Source: Epiperipatus broadwayi (taxonomy: Eukaryota; Onychophora; Udeonychophora; Euonychophora; Peripatidae). From it: a stretch of 64,000 nt of DNA. The stretch spans positions 22,400,900-22,464,899 of the forward strand of contig JAQFVV010012394.1 in NCBI GenBank assembly GCA_028023455.1, in the 5' to 3' direction. Position 1 is the stretch's first letter. Every line of letters starts with the position of its first letter. A program made the position numbers and the translations under genes. This document shows positions 1 through 11,990 of this stretch, one piece after another. The notes under the pieces are model-generated. The model was not told the origin of the DNA. It did not search any database and worked only from the letters and a program-made list of their open reading frames with translations.

Positions 1-312
1 AAGCTGATAGAACCAAACACTGGCATGAAACAAGCTGTCACAATATAGCTGGAAGTGTCACTGAACGTACTCATGAGACAGTCTGCCAAGATACAATTGG
101 AAGTAGTAGGTAACCTTTAAGTGCATGTGCAGTCTTTTCTTTCATAGTTCACCCTAGAACTAGGAGCTATACTTCGCTAAGAGGAGAAGGCTTAGTATAG
201 CCATTGTAAAATACATGTAATAGGAGTGCATATTTGTTTTCATATTTGTTAATAAATATAATATTAGAAATGTATTTACCATGCGTTTGTGTTTATATAT
301 AATCCAGAAGAA
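1..312 (+). mobile_element. Partial LTR of a Ty3/gypsy family (family G1)
   Basis: The sequence matches the LTR-like end of the gypsy remnant at 46.7-47.2 kb, and in reverse complement the two LTRs at 22.0-22.5 and 24.9-25.3 kb. Shared landmarks are CAAGCTGTCA, TGCCAAGATACA, an AATAAA polyadenylation-type signal at 251-256 and a CGTTTGTGTTTATATATA motif near the end. The window starts inside the LTR, so its 5' end and any coding part to the left are not visible. Confidence 0.7.
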
Positions 313-649
313 ACACAACAATAATTAAAGGTGACAGTTATACATGTACTGTCTGTAAGAAAATTACAAAATTCTAATAAACTTTAAATGTATACATGCG
401 CAGACAGTCCAATAACATTTGTTGGAAAAATAAAGTCTTAAAATGCTTTTTAAAAGCCTAAGCGAAAACATGTGAGCAGGTTTTATTAATCAGTCTGGAA
501 TATAAATACTACAGGTGACACATGATATTTTTTAATTATAAACTTTCTGCAAAGTTCCCATTTTATTGCCAAAATAACACTTCCTATTCCATTTATTTAA
601 GAAAACATTATATACCCTTCAACGTAGCATTTAACATAGAAGCAGTTGT

Positions 650-690
650 CACAGGTTCGATTCCCGACCGATGCTTTCACACATGAAAAA
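650..690 (+). mobile_element. 3' fragment of a tRNA-derived SINE
   Basis: A perfect B-box-like GGTTCGATTCC is followed by CGACCGATGCTTTCACACATG and a run of A. The same T-arm, CCGATGCT and A-tail order ends the SINE-like insertion on the minus strand at 43188-43290. The A-box half is absent, so this is a truncated copy. It interrupts the duplicated segment relative to its partner. Confidence 0.5.
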
Positions 691-1295
691 AAAAAAGAAA
701 CAGAATAATTACCACCTTAAAGTATATATAAGTTTTGAAGAAATTCTTTATAGTTTTGGATAACACGTTATTTAAAAAATAACTTAATTTTTAAAAATAG
801 TCACAGGTCACCTTAATATAGGTTTCTGTATGCACTCATTTTTTGTGTGCATATACGATTTGTTTCTGCGCTCAATAGGGAAATGTAAATTGGTGCATTA
901 ATTGCAACTTCAGTCATTTTAAACATTGTCCGATATTACAATGAAGTTCCACTGACAGGTAAGTCTCTGTACAATGAATTAACTTTTAAAGAAGTTACTA
1001 GAACTACAAAGCACTAGCGAACTATTTTAATATGCTTGAAAATGTACTTTTAGGTGTAAAAAACTCTTTGAAAAAAACTTTTACAGTTTTTGATGTAATT
1101 AAAGAATTTGCAATAGCAATTTTTGAGAAGGTGACTGTAATAATTATAAACTCATATACTAAGCCAGTCTTTTAAAAAAATAATTTTTTTTTTTTTTTTT
1201 TTGAGAATATTGATATTTGTAAATACTTTCCATTGACTATCATAAAAGTTAAAAAGAGGGCATAATACATCACATCACATCAAATAGTTCAGAGG

Positions 1296-2025
1296 TTCAG
1301 GAAAAGTTGCAAGAGTTATCAGATGAAAGTAAAAAAGTAGGACTAAAGATAAATGTTAAAAAGACTAAAGTAATGTTCAATGGATATTCTCAAAATATGA
1401 AAATAAAGATTGATAAAGATGAATTAGAAAAAGATAACTACAAATATCTTGCTCAGATTATTACTGAAGATGGAACCATAATGGATCAAATTAATTATAG
1501 AATTAAACTTGGTTGGGGTTCTTTTGGTAGAAATAACTTAATATTAAAAGAATATATGTCTATGTGTTTGAAAAGGAAAGCTTTTAATAAATGTGTTTTA
1601 TCAGTTCTTACATATGGATCTGAGACTTGGGCACTTAATAGAAGAGCAATATAGAGACCACAGACCACATAAATAAATATAGAGAGATGCAAGTTAAGAG
1701 TAACAAGAAAAGATCAAAAATGCAATACATGGGTAAAAGAAAAAGCAGGTGTTACAGACATCAATGAAAGAATTAAAAGATTGGAGTAAGCTGGACATAT
1801 TGCTAGAAGAGATGATAATAGATGGACAATTGAAATATTAAAATAGGATTCTAAGAGATTGTAAAAGACCCAGAAAGAGACCATGTCTGAGATGGATGGC
1901 TGAAAAAAAAAGTATGCAGGATGTGGAGAAGAGACGCTAAGGATTGGAGAAGATAGATTGAACTATAGAGATCTTCATCCTGCAGTGCATTGATAGTGAT
2001 TGATGATGATGATAATGATCTTTCA
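1296..2025 (+). pseudogene. 3' end of a non-LTR retrotransposon reverse transcriptase ORF (RTE-like)
   Basis: The reading frame at 1307-1654 matches the end of the reverse transcriptase domain of LINE-type endonuclease/reverse transcriptases. Visible marks are GLKINVKKTKVM, YKYLAQIITEDG and LSVLTYGSETWALN. Beyond the stop at 1652-1654 the same frame continues with the typical C-terminal segment (NTWVKEKAGVTDINERIKRL, then AGHIARRDDNRWT), broken by further stops near 1670, 1787 and 1841 and then a frameshift. The catalytic YxDD part lies upstream and is missing, so the copy is 5' truncated. It ends in a TGATGATGAT-type microsatellite near 2000-2025, a common 3' end for RTE-clade elements. Non-functional. 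The clade is inferred from motif style. Confidence 0.8.
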
Positions 2026-2517
2026 TTATCTAACAACATCACTTATCTTCATCTAAGAACAAGACTTTTGTGCAATTATTCCTTATAGAATTAATTTCTT
2101 TCCATATCTTAACCATCATTGAATTCTTTATTATCATTTAAGTATAATGGAAATAAAAAAGTATAAAATTTAACTACATGATTTACGTTTTTAAAAAAGT
2201 TATTTCTTTTAGTAGTTTATCGAGTTTGAAATAAATGTCTAGCAGTGTTTTTTTTAACCGTGCATTATTTTGATAATACTATAATACTTATTAATAAAGA
2301 AAAGTATGGTTTGAGAACCATGAGAAAATTTATTGAAATATTAAAAAGATCGAATAGTTTAAATCTGATGAAGCACAATGTATTCCAGCCTTGTGGAGGC
2401 CACTTATTCTCTCTTCTAAAATCAACATGAAATCAATTAATTGTAAAACCAAAAGAAATAAAAATTTTGTAACTCCACTTATTCTGAATAATAAACCATA
2501 ATATATATATATATATA

Positions 2518-2681
2518 TAAACAGCATTAAGCTGTTGCACATGCACTTTGCAGATTTTAACTATAAATGACTGAATACAAACACTTTTCCCAAAGACTTT
2601 ATCATGTGTTTGAAGTGTTTGTATTCAGTCATTTATAGTTAAAATCTGCAAAGCGCATGTGCAACAGCTTAATGCTGTTTA
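2518..2681. mobile_element. Near-perfect foldback (MITE-like) element
   Basis: Two 69-bp arms, 2518-2586 and 2613-2681, are reverse complements with one mismatch that I can see (A/G in the ATGCACTTTGC segment). The loop is 26 bp. The outer ends read TAAACAGC and GCTGTTTA. It sits beside an (AT)n tract and has no coding capacity. I see no clear target-site duplication, so assignment to a DNA transposon superfamily is open. Confidence 0.75.
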
Positions 2682-2855
2682 GCTATTACAGTTTATAAAA
2701 CTTCGCGCTATATAAAATAATTGATTTATTTATATATATTTATAGTAACGCAGCAAATCTGTAGTATATATTTTCGCTTCACTGTCTAATGATATTTTAT
2801 ATATGCTACACCATCCATTTCAGTCACTAGGTGGTGAAAGCTCACAGCTACGTGC

Positions 2856-3625
2856 ATGTTTGGTAGGTTGCAGTTTATGGCTAGTAAAAGAATAGACAAA
2901 ATAGTGTTTAATTGGGTTATGAGTAAAGGGCAGGTAACAAGATGGGTGAGAAAGGTAATGCGGTATGCAAAAGATTTGGATAAAGAATTTATATCAGTAT
3001 ATTTGTATAAAAGGTGGGAAGATTGTGTTAGGAGGATTGTTGAGTGTTATAGTGGTAAGGAATTGGGATAAAAGAATAGAAGCATTAATAAAAATAGGGA
3101 GTTGGAGAGATGGAGAACTAGTATGGAGGATAAGAAGTGTTTAAATATATATAGATGCAAACGAAACATTGGATGCGAATTAATTCATGATAATAGTAAG
3201 GAAAGTAGTTTATTGTTTAAGGCTTGAAAGGGATCTTTAGCAACAAGAGAATATACATGTAAATGGAAAACTATGGGTGATTTAGTGTGCAAATTGTGTA
3301 AGGAAGGTATAGAAAATATTAGGCATCTGTTGATTGAAGGTAAATGCTTGAGAGAAGAAAGGGTACAGATAATGAAGTTATGGGAGAATAAATATGAACA
3401 AAGTGATTATACAGAAAGTGAGTTATTGGTTTTTATGCTGGGGTTGCGAAAAGATAAGGGGGATTTAGATATAAAGGCCATAGAGTTGACAAAGATTATG
3501 TTGTGGAACAGAATATGGGAAAACTTAAAGTGGGGAATGGAAATTAAAGTGGCTAACAGGTTTATCTGGCTTAATTGCTGAGATATTCTTGACTTTGTTT
3601 AAGGAGAGGCCACAGTACATCATAT
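2856..3625 (+). pseudogene. C-terminal end of a second LINE ORF with CxxC..H..C finger
   Basis: One frame runs from about 2856 to 3581, broken only by stops at 3069-3071 and 3225-3227. The part at 3273-3581 contains CKLCKEGIENIRHLLIEGKC, the C-x2-C-x8-H-x6-C arrangement common at the C terminus of LINE ORF2 proteins, followed by a helical tail ending WENLKWGMEIKVANRF. A related 3' end lies at 48113-48280 and also leads into a tail of the CAGTACATCACATCACA type, here CAGTACATCATATCAC. There is no reverse transcriptase core, so this is a 5'-truncated dead copy. Family assignment is tentative. Confidence 0.65.
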
Positions 3626-4722
3626 CACAAATATGCTGTTTACAAGGCTGTTCATAGAACTTACGGCATATTAAACTGTTCAAACACTGAGATGTTGTTG
3701 AAGTGCACCCTTCACCCAACATTGCTAGCATGTGAACATTATTATTGATGCATTGTGACACTCTCTATAGACATTACTCTTGACTATTGTACAGCATATG
3801 ATATGAAGGTTTCTGTAGTTGTAATGATGAAAAGTATATTAGAACTATTTTTTTGGTTAAATGTATTGTAATTTATGTGAGTTAGTAAAAATGGTAATGA
3901 ATTCTCAATTGCCCCTATTTTCATTCTCAGGGGTTACAATTCACTAAATGAGAAGTGTAAATCATGATTCGACAAAGTTCACGATCAAGTCACGCACTTT
4001 CCGCTACTTTATTGATATCAAAACAGTTAAATGGCAGACAACCATTAAGCATTGAAGTTTTTAGATTTACCTGCTACAAAAGCAAATGTGGTGGTCTTCC
4101 TTTAACCAGAAAAAAATATTTTACCCGCCCAGAAAAACTGTCTTTGTATTGGTTTAATGAAATTAAGGTGTTGTCAAATATCTGAAATGGAATGTCAATC
4201 TTGTCAATGTCATCAAAGGTATTCCATTCAGTCATGGAATGTGGTTTGAGGGCTGCCAAATATTTATTATTGTAACCGGGATGAGCTTACAGTGAAGCGT
4301 ATTGGAGCTGAGTTGGAAATGTGTCTATGACGACAGCTCTTAGAGAGCTCTGTCGAGAAAGCCTTGTTTAAAAGTAAAAAAGCAATTTCTATGTATTTGC
4401 TTATGAATAAAAACATGCAAAATGATAAAAAAAGAAAAGTTTTTTTAAAAAACAAAAAAAAAGGCTGAAAAAAAAAACTGTCTTAAAAAAAAAGACCGGA
4501 AAAAAGAAATGTTTGTTTTAAAAAAGGGAGTGTTTTTTTTTTTTAAAAAAAAAAAAAAAAATATTTATTTTTAAGAAATATACATAAAAAAAAAAATCAA
4601 ACAAATCCAAAAATTGAAAACATAAATCAACAAAATAAAAACAGCCTGGTAACATTATATCTATTTGTTTTTCACTACCAACAGTGCCATTGGGCGGTGT
4701 GGATGATTAGACGATGTATTAC
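3626..4722. mobile_element. TIR element copy 1 (same family as 58396-59610)
   Basis: The block is collinear with the reverse complement of 58396-59610. Shared landmarks run from AATATGCTGTTTACAAGG, through a GTTCAAAC...AAGTGCACCCTT segment, CCGCCCAGAAAAACTGTC and GAGGGCTGCCAAAT, to long A-rich tracts. It ends in the terminal motif GGATGATTAGACGATGTATT. The left terminus appears eroded or fused to the LINE tail. Short translated stretches shared by the copies (for example KYFTRPEKLSLYWFNEIK) hint at an old coding origin, but frames are broken and I recognise no domain. Confidence 0.65.
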
Positions 4723-5031
4723 TGCAGTTATTATCATACTAATCTCTAGGAAAAATAATAATAATGATAATAAATCATATACATGCATTTTTTTAAAGAA
4801 ATAAAAACTTATTTGAAATAAATGTGAAGATTAAATATATGTATATTTTTTGAAAAAAAAAATACCATTGAAAGTAAAGTGCTAAAATTATGAAAGATAA
4901 TATAATAATATCTTTAGTGACTTGATAAGAAAATTAAATTATATGCCATAATGTTTGCACAGTGGAATTATTATAGTTTCATTCATTCTCTAATTCAACT
5001 GCAGTTATTATCATACTAATCTCTAGGAAAA
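4721..5031. repeat. Pair of identical 34-bp direct repeats
   Basis: A 34-bp sequence beginning ACTGCAGTTATTATCATAC occurs identically at 4721-4754 and 4998-5031, separated by 243 bp of AT-rich DNA. The left copy abuts the end of the TIR element ending at 4722. It could be a local duplication or a trace of insertion and repair. Confidence 0.8.
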
Positions 5032-6737
5032 CGTGCACATTTTCTTCAATGTTTTAGCTAGCTAACTATACATATAGTCTTCAAATAATGTGTGTGTTTA
5101 TCGTCAATGTTATAATATTCGTTTTTTTATGATCCATATTTTTATCATTATAATTCAATTGGGAATTAAGCTTCATTTCTACTACATTATTTTTGCATGT
5201 TTATTATTTATAATTGCTAAAGAAAAAAACTTCATTAGAAAAAAAAATGCATTTATTACTTTCAATGTTTTGGAATAATGACTGGATGGAAACTCTTTAC
5301 CTGGATGGGCAGCTCAGCGTAGAAATAGTTCTGCTAATGAGATAATGTGCATTTGTTTATTTAATGTTTTTTTAAAGAAAAAAACTAATTGATAAAATTT
5401 TATTTTGTTTTATAATATTAATGTATGTTAAGGTTTATATCTGTCATGTAATATATTAAGGATCTTGTAATGACAAGTGTAGATAGTACTATCATTATGT
5501 TGGGTTATGTGTTTATTTGATATGAAGTAATACCTATGAAATATATCTGATTTATTACATGCAACTGGAGATATGAACTTTGCATGCTGGGTATTTAAAG
5601 AAAAATCTTTTATATTTTTTTAAGGGGTAAAACAGTACTTTAAATTTATCAGAAGTAACTATATTTGAAAAAATGCTATAACAAGATATTTCTTGTTTAA
5701 AGTTTCAACAGAATTTATATTGTATTAATTAAGTAATTTAATAACAGTTATCCTTTAATAGTATGTCCACTTTATTTTAGTTTAAGCTTGTATGCTATAC
5801 ATTGTTGTCGAATATTCCTTAATTAAAATTAAATTTATTATACTTTTTCACATGGCTAGACATGTTTTTTTTAACTCATTGGATTCAGATATTAATTGAA
5901 ATATACATTTTAATATAGGTTTATTATTATTAGTGTGTTTTGCTATCTTGCCTAAGTGTAGAGTTGGTATATGTTTAATATCAGCATATTTTAATATTTA
6001 TAACATATTTTATTTGGTGGGATGAAAATGCTCTCCCCAAAATACTTTATTTTCCATGAGAGGATTAGCTTTTGCTATAATGTTATGATATGTTTGGTAG
6101 TCAAGGTGATCAATTCTCATGAAGAGGATGATCAAGAGTTTATATAACATTTAGTATACTTAAGGTGTTTAATCCCATGAGATTATCTTTGGTGCATTTT
6201 CTTTTCTTTAGGTGGTGAGACAGACTTCACACCTACATTTAATGCCTGAGCAATAGGCTAGAAACTACCAAATGCTTGTGTAGTATTTTACTCTGCAAAC
6301 ATTAGTTGTTATTTTTGCATTCCTCATGTGAAATTAAATATAGCTTTCCACCATAGAAGGTGTAGATTATCGTTCTTTGTTTAAAAGTTATGGCAAGGGT
6401 AAATATTAGATTTGATGTGTTAGTTCCTCAAGGTGCACTTTATTATCAGTAGTGCCTTAGTAATAGACATCAATATCTGTATTGTGTTATTGAGTCTTGC
6501 TGGTACTTCACAAGCAAACCAATGGAGAAAATTAATTTAAAATTGAATATTTTAAAATGCTTATTTATTAAATGAATATTTGAACACAATATTTAGTGTT
6601 ATTAATAGTTAAGAAATATTCTTAGCTTGAATTAAGACATTTATAATTAAAATATTTATTATATTTTATGTGGACATTAAATTAAACATGAAATAGTGAG
6701 TGGGACTTTTGATAAATGACCCATACTTAGTCATAAT
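5032..6737. other. AT-rich stretch without recognisable features
   Basis: Only short open frames of low complexity occur here. I see no conserved protein motif, terminal repeat or tandem array. Confidence 0.6.
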
Positions 6738-8141
6738 TTATTTAATTATAAACCTAATTATAAATTTATTTAAACGCACATTGATCACGTAAGTAATATT
6801 CATTAAGGTTGTAACCTCAAGCACATGTGTATAAAATGTGATAGTAGGGACCTCTACTGGTCTTAAACCACAAGCTTACTCTTGGGAAGAAAAGAGAGGA
6901 ACCCTTCTTCAACCTACTTTCTATTTAAATAGGTGAAGCTGAAGCAATTCGATCTGAGAGTGTGAAACTATTCAATACTTCACTAATCAAGTCCACATTT
7001 CTTATTGCACATTAATACTCATGAAATCTTTCAATTTACAACGAGTCAATGGAAACATTTTATAGTGAGAAATCTATTATGATAATTTAAAGTTCTAATT
7101 ATAAATTTATTTAAACGCACATTGATTACGTAAGTAATATTCATTAAGGCTGTAGCCTCAAGCACATGTGTATAAAATGCGATAGTAGGGACCTCTACAG
7201 GTCTTAAACCACAAGCTTACTCTTTGGAAGAAAAGAGGGGGACCTTTCTTTACTTCAACCTACTTTCTATTTAAATAGGTGAAGCTGAAGCAGTTTGATC
7301 TGAGAGAGTGAAGCTATTCAATACTTCACTAATTAAGTCCACATTTCTTATTACACATTAATACTCGTGAAATCTTTTGATTTACAATGAGTCAATGGAA
7401 AGATTTTATAGTGAGAAATCTATTACGATTATTTAAAGTTCTAATTATAAATTTATTTAAACGCACATTGATTATGTAAGTAATATTCATTAAGGCTGTA
7501 GCCTCAAGCACATGCATATAAAATGCGATATTAGGAACGCATTGTAAATCGAAAGATTTCACGAATATTAATGTGCAATAAGAAATGTGGACTTAATTAG
7601 TGAAGTATTGAATAGCTACACACTCTCAGATCGAACCGCTTCAGCTTCACCTATTTAAATAGAAAGTAGGTTGAAGTAAAGAAGGGTTCTTATCTTTTCT
7701 TCCAAAGAGTAAGCTTGTGGTTTAAGACCTATAGAGGTCCCTACTATTGCATTTTATATGCATGTGCTTGAGGATACAGCCTTAATGAATATTACTTACG
7801 TAATCAATGTGCATTTAAATAAATTTATAATTAGAATTTTAAATTATCATAATAGATTTCTCACTATAAAATCTTTCCATTGACTCATTGTAAATTGAAA
7901 GATTTCATGAGTATTGATGTGTAATAAGAAATGTGGACTTAATTAGTGAAGTATTGAATAGCTTCACACTCTCAGATCGAACCCTATTTAAATAGAAAGT
8001 AGGTTGAAGTAAAGAAGGGTTCCCCTCTTTTCTTCCCAAGAGTAAGCTTGTGGGTTAAGACCTGTAGAGGTCCCTACTATCACATTTTATTTGCATGTTC
8101 TTGAGGCTACAGCCTTAATGAAGATTATTTAATTATAAACC
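6738..8141. repeat. Inverted array of a 345-bp unit flanked by a 17-bp duplication
   Basis: Units start at 6754, 7095 and 7441 (CTAATTATAAATTTATTTAA), giving a period of 341-346 bp. The third unit breaks off near 7535 and the array continues in reverse complement as one full unit (to about 7840) and a second truncated one (to about 8124). Unit landmarks include AGTAGGGACCTCTAC, CTTAAACCACAAGCTTACTC and CCTACTTTCTATTTAAATAG. The identical 17-mer TTATTTAATTATAAACC lies at 6738-6754 and 8125-8141, just outside the array. No coding sequence is evident. Confidence 0.85.
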
Positions 8142-9690
8142 ATAACTTGGTTAACGTTATTAGTAATAAAGTTATTATTTTAATAGTTTTTATATTATAA
8201 TAGTAATAAACAAGATAAAAAAATCATTAGTCATTAACTCAACGTAAGAGACCTATAGAAAGTTTACTAAAATTACAGATTAGTGTATTGGTAAATCAGA
8301 TGCACATTTCAGCTAGTTAATCCAGTGTAATAGCAGGATTTCAAACATGTATGAATTTTTCATATTAATTTATACACTAGTAAAGGACTGCTTAGTGTGA
8401 TACTTTATGTATAGTATCAATGTTATATTATCTAATAAATTTGTGTATTTTGTTTCGTTTTGTGTTGGTAATAAATTGTAGTCTTTTTCAATACTCGTGG
8501 TGAATTTTTTTTTTTTTATATGCCAAATATAAGTGTGTTTGCAAAATATTTGCAAAACATTTTCTTGAGTCCTAAATTATTTCAAACTTTAGATATCTTA
8601 ATAACCAGATAGACAAATTTATGCAAATCTGGATATTTCATTTCATTTTATTTTGATGATAATTATTGTATGGAATTGCAAACTTCAGACTAAACATTAT
8701 GTAATTGTAAAAATGAATTTATTTCCAAGTTATTAACCCTTACTGCACATTATTCCAGTTACATTTAGTTAAATTGTTGAATTAATTAGTTTTAGTTAAG
8801 TTATTGTGTTGTCATGGATGATAGGAGGATACAAAAAGCACCCTTGTCTTTCTATTATTCTGGCTGAGATTCTGGATAAAAAGGCTGTATTATTCAAAAT
8901 TTTATGTAATTATTTAATGTCATTGTTGATCATATTTATCACCCCTTTAAATGGATATAGTAGTGTTATGATATATGAGGACATATTAACTTTTAAGTGA
9001 AATGAATGTTTCCCACAGCCTATCAAAATGCCAGTCATGTGTGACAGCACAGTACTGTAGAGTATTTTCTTAAAGTAAACAAAGAAATCCTGATATTATT
9101 ATTATCATTATCATTATTTTTTATTTAAGAAGTGATTGATTATTATTAATATTACATTTGTGGTGTGGCATAAAAGAGTTTAATTTTTCAATTGTGCTTT
9201 AAGAAAGGTATTTTCAGATCTTATTGGCAAATAATTTACCTAATAGATATTTTTTTAGAAACATTAACAAAACATGAAAAGTTATCATTATTGTTTAAAG
9301 GTGCAAATACTTATAGCTCAGAGAATATGTCTTTGATAAAGGGAGAATGTTATTTTTATTCTAAATTATTAATTAGGGAATGATTGCAGTTACTCTCTCT
9401 TCCCAAAATATTTACTTTACTGATAATTTATTTTATGATTTTAATTTCTTTTTTTGTCTTAACTACATATCTCTGCAGCTGAATTTTTATAACTAACTGA
9501 CAAATGAGCATAGTCCACATTTGTGGTTATAGATCAAGATTTGTTTAAGCACATATAGAGGTTAGAAAATGGCACCCAATATGAGGCCTTTCCACCAATG
9601 GATTTATGAGCAGTTTGCTTGGTATGGCCATATCAACAAGTTTAGAAAAATACTAAACTGAAATACAAGTATTATGTACAAAAAAGATGC
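8142..9690. other. AT-rich stretch without recognisable features
   Basis: Short open frames such as 8806-9000 and 9192-9383 have ordinary AT-rich composition and no recognisable domain. I see no repeats beyond short poly-T and ATT tracts. Confidence 0.6.
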
Positions 9691-9830
9691 ACAAAAAATT
9701 TATTTATTTTTAAGAAATATACATAAAAAAATCAAACAAATTCAAAAATTAAAAACATAAATCAACAAAATAAAAACATGCCGGTAATGTTATATCTATT
9801 TGGTGTGGATGATTAGATGATGTATTACCA
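9691..9830. mobile_element. TIR-end fragment of the 3626-4722 element family (copy 3)
   Basis: About 140 bp match the terminal part of copy 1 around 4560-4722: TTATTTTTAAGAAATATACAT, then AAACATAAATCAACAAAAT, and the terminal motif GGTGTGGATGATTAGATGAT, ending GTATTACC at 9830. The rest of the element is absent. It immediately precedes the truncated gypsy copy A. Confidence 0.65.
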
Positions 9831-10026
9831 AATCTTAAAGCAATGGAAACAGATGTCATTTGGGAGTAACAATGAAATAAATAATGCTGGCATTGCAAAC
9901 TAGCTCTACCATTGAGTTTGCTGTAAATGATGCAATGAGATGGCAAATTTAAAGCTATCCACATGAAAATGTCTAAGAGTTAACATACATGGGTTTAGGA
10001 GTAAAAGAAGAGGTACAGGTGGCTAA

Positions 10027-10248
10027 GTGACTGTGCAGTCCAAAGGTTCAGAAGATGTATCATACAAAGAAATAAAAGAGAAGTTAAACAGGCATATCAA
10101 GATTACAATATGTAATGAAGCATGGCTGCAGTTTAAAAATAGACACCAGGCAACATGTGAAAAAATACAGAAATACAACATGGAATTGTGTATGCTTGCC
10201 AAAGGGTGTAATTTCAGTACTGAGTTTAAAAATATGCTTTTCAACTAG
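10027..10248 (+). pseudogene. Gag core fragment of gypsy copy A
   Basis: The translated stretch contains EDVSYKEIKEKLNRHI, then EAWLQFKNRHQATCEKIQKY and LAKGCNFSTEFKNML. This follows the usual pattern of the Ty3/gypsy Gag core (retrotransposon gag domain): a helix ending in NRH, Q-x-x-CEKI, then a LA-x-x-CxF motif. It is followed by a stop and a short QLAIAGDD stretch. A cognate fragment at about 54820-55040 in copy B is more damaged. Only a fragment of Gag remains, so no function is expected. Confidence 0.7.
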
Positions 10249-11479
10249 CTATTGCAGGGGATGATTGATAGCGAGTGCAGTAGTTGTTGCTGAGTGAACC
10301 CAAACTAGCATATACATGTGCAATTGAAAATTTTGTAACTTAGAAAACTGTGTTGGAAAATGTAATTGAGTTTTAGAACAGTACAGAAGCAATGAGGCTG
10401 CAAATATTTATGAACAATGTCAAGGAAAAAAAAATGATGCAAGATAGGGTAGATAACACCTGGACACATTATTGTTACAATAGACATGAATCTACAAAAA
10501 ACAAGTTGAAATATAAAAATGGTGGCTGTCATGATTGTGATGTTGAGAATCATTTGTAATGAGTTTACTCTTAAAATCAGAAAAAGAATAAAGTCAATTT
10601 ATTATCTGACTTTAATTTATAGGAGGGAATGGTAAAAGAGAAATCAATGTCAAAACACAAACAACAACAACAATCACCTTATACTAGATGTTGGTATTTG
10701 TGAACAGAAAGTCAGAATGGAGATTGTCAGTGGGGAAAATGTATCTCTTTGTTGCCAGGAAATTGATTAAATATTATAAAGAAAAGTAAGAGGAATTTAC
10801 CAATAGTTAAAACTAATTCAATAGTGATCAATTGCACTAAAGAAGTATGAAGGATAGCAACTGTGCTAGTAAAAGTAAATATGAGAGTTTAAGAAAACCT
10901 ACATTTATATACATTTGCAAGAGATGTAAGTATGATTCTAGGCATAAATTGATTTAGGCCATTGGGCATTAGAATAAATATAATGAATACAGTTGAAATT
11001 GGAAGTTTCTAAAAACATTACATAGCTGTTTAAGTTGGGTTTTTTAGAAAATAATTCACAACTGATTGACATTGAATTAGCAGAAATTGCTCTAAATTTT
11101 ACCTGTAGACTCAAAAGGTTCCCTTTGCATTGAAAACCAAGTTGGGAAAAACACCTGAAATATTTAATAAAGAGGGAAATAATAATAATTGTTGAGGCAT
11201 TATGGACAACACCCATTATAATGGCATTATGATCAGATGGTACTGTTCACTTAATCAGTGATCATTGTGTAACCCGTAATAAATATTCAAACAAAGGAGT
11301 ATACACTTGACTTGCAAGAATTTTTGGGATGGCTAACTTTTTTGACAAAAACAATTTCACATACAAAATATTTCATTGTAACTCTACTACATGATTTAAT
11401 AATGAAAAATGGTGATTGAGGTGTGGAGTTGAACAATTTTACAGATTTTAATTAAACAAAAGACTTGTTAATGGCAAAT

Positions 11480-11690
11480 TAACTCTTCATTCATTATACA
11501 GATGATCAACAAGTAATTGTGTCCACAAATGCTTCTGAATATACAGTTGGAGCAGGTATCTCAGATGGTGTCTATGAAAGACAACACCCAATTGCATATG
11601 TTTCCAGAACTTGATCAGCAGCTGAAAAGAACTATTGTTAAACACAACAATGAGGCCCTGGTGATAGTATTCGCAAATTAATTTTTTTTA
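11480..11690 (+). pseudogene. RNase H fragment of gypsy copy A
   Basis: Translation gives NASEYTVGAGISDG, then RQHPIAYVSRT and AEKNY, the start of the Ty3/gypsy RNase H domain (usual form D-A-S-x-x-G-x-G-x-V-L, then P-I-A-x-x-S-R-T-L-x-x-A-E-x-N-Y). The catalytic Asp of DAS is Asn in this copy and a stop follows SRT. The frame ends at a 250-bp non-coding insertion that copy B also carries. Just upstream, about 11310-11350, QEFLGWLTFLTK matches the end of the RT connection region. Confidence 0.7.
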
Positions 11691-11990
11691 CATGTATACA
11701 CATATATGTGTTTTAATTCATGGATAAGTGAATTTATAGTATTCTTTTAGGGGATTCTGTATAATATAAATATAATATCTACATAGCTTATGTTTCAGTT
11801 CTATAACAAGTATTTTTAAGCTCTGATGAAAATATTTGTTATTGTACTGAAATATTAGCTATTTAACAGGAAAGTACTTGTTATTGGATTGAAGTGTCAG
11901 CTATATAGCTGTTATATTTTTATTACATGGAAGCTCCCATAAATGATACTATGAATATATATATCTTGATACGATGATTTTCACGGGTTG

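Larger units (their letters stand above)
1..1262. repeat. Left copy of a duplicated 1.26-kb segment (partner 46876-48112)
   Basis: This block is collinear with 46876-48112 on the same strand. Both start with the same LTR-like sequence, continue through about 900 bp of AT-rich DNA, and end at the same motif (ATCATAAAAGTTAAAAAG) next to LINE-derived sequence. The two copies differ by many substitutions and small indels, so the duplication is old. The left copy has a SINE-like tail at about 650-690 that the right copy lacks. The repeat may extend left beyond the window. Confidence 0.8.
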
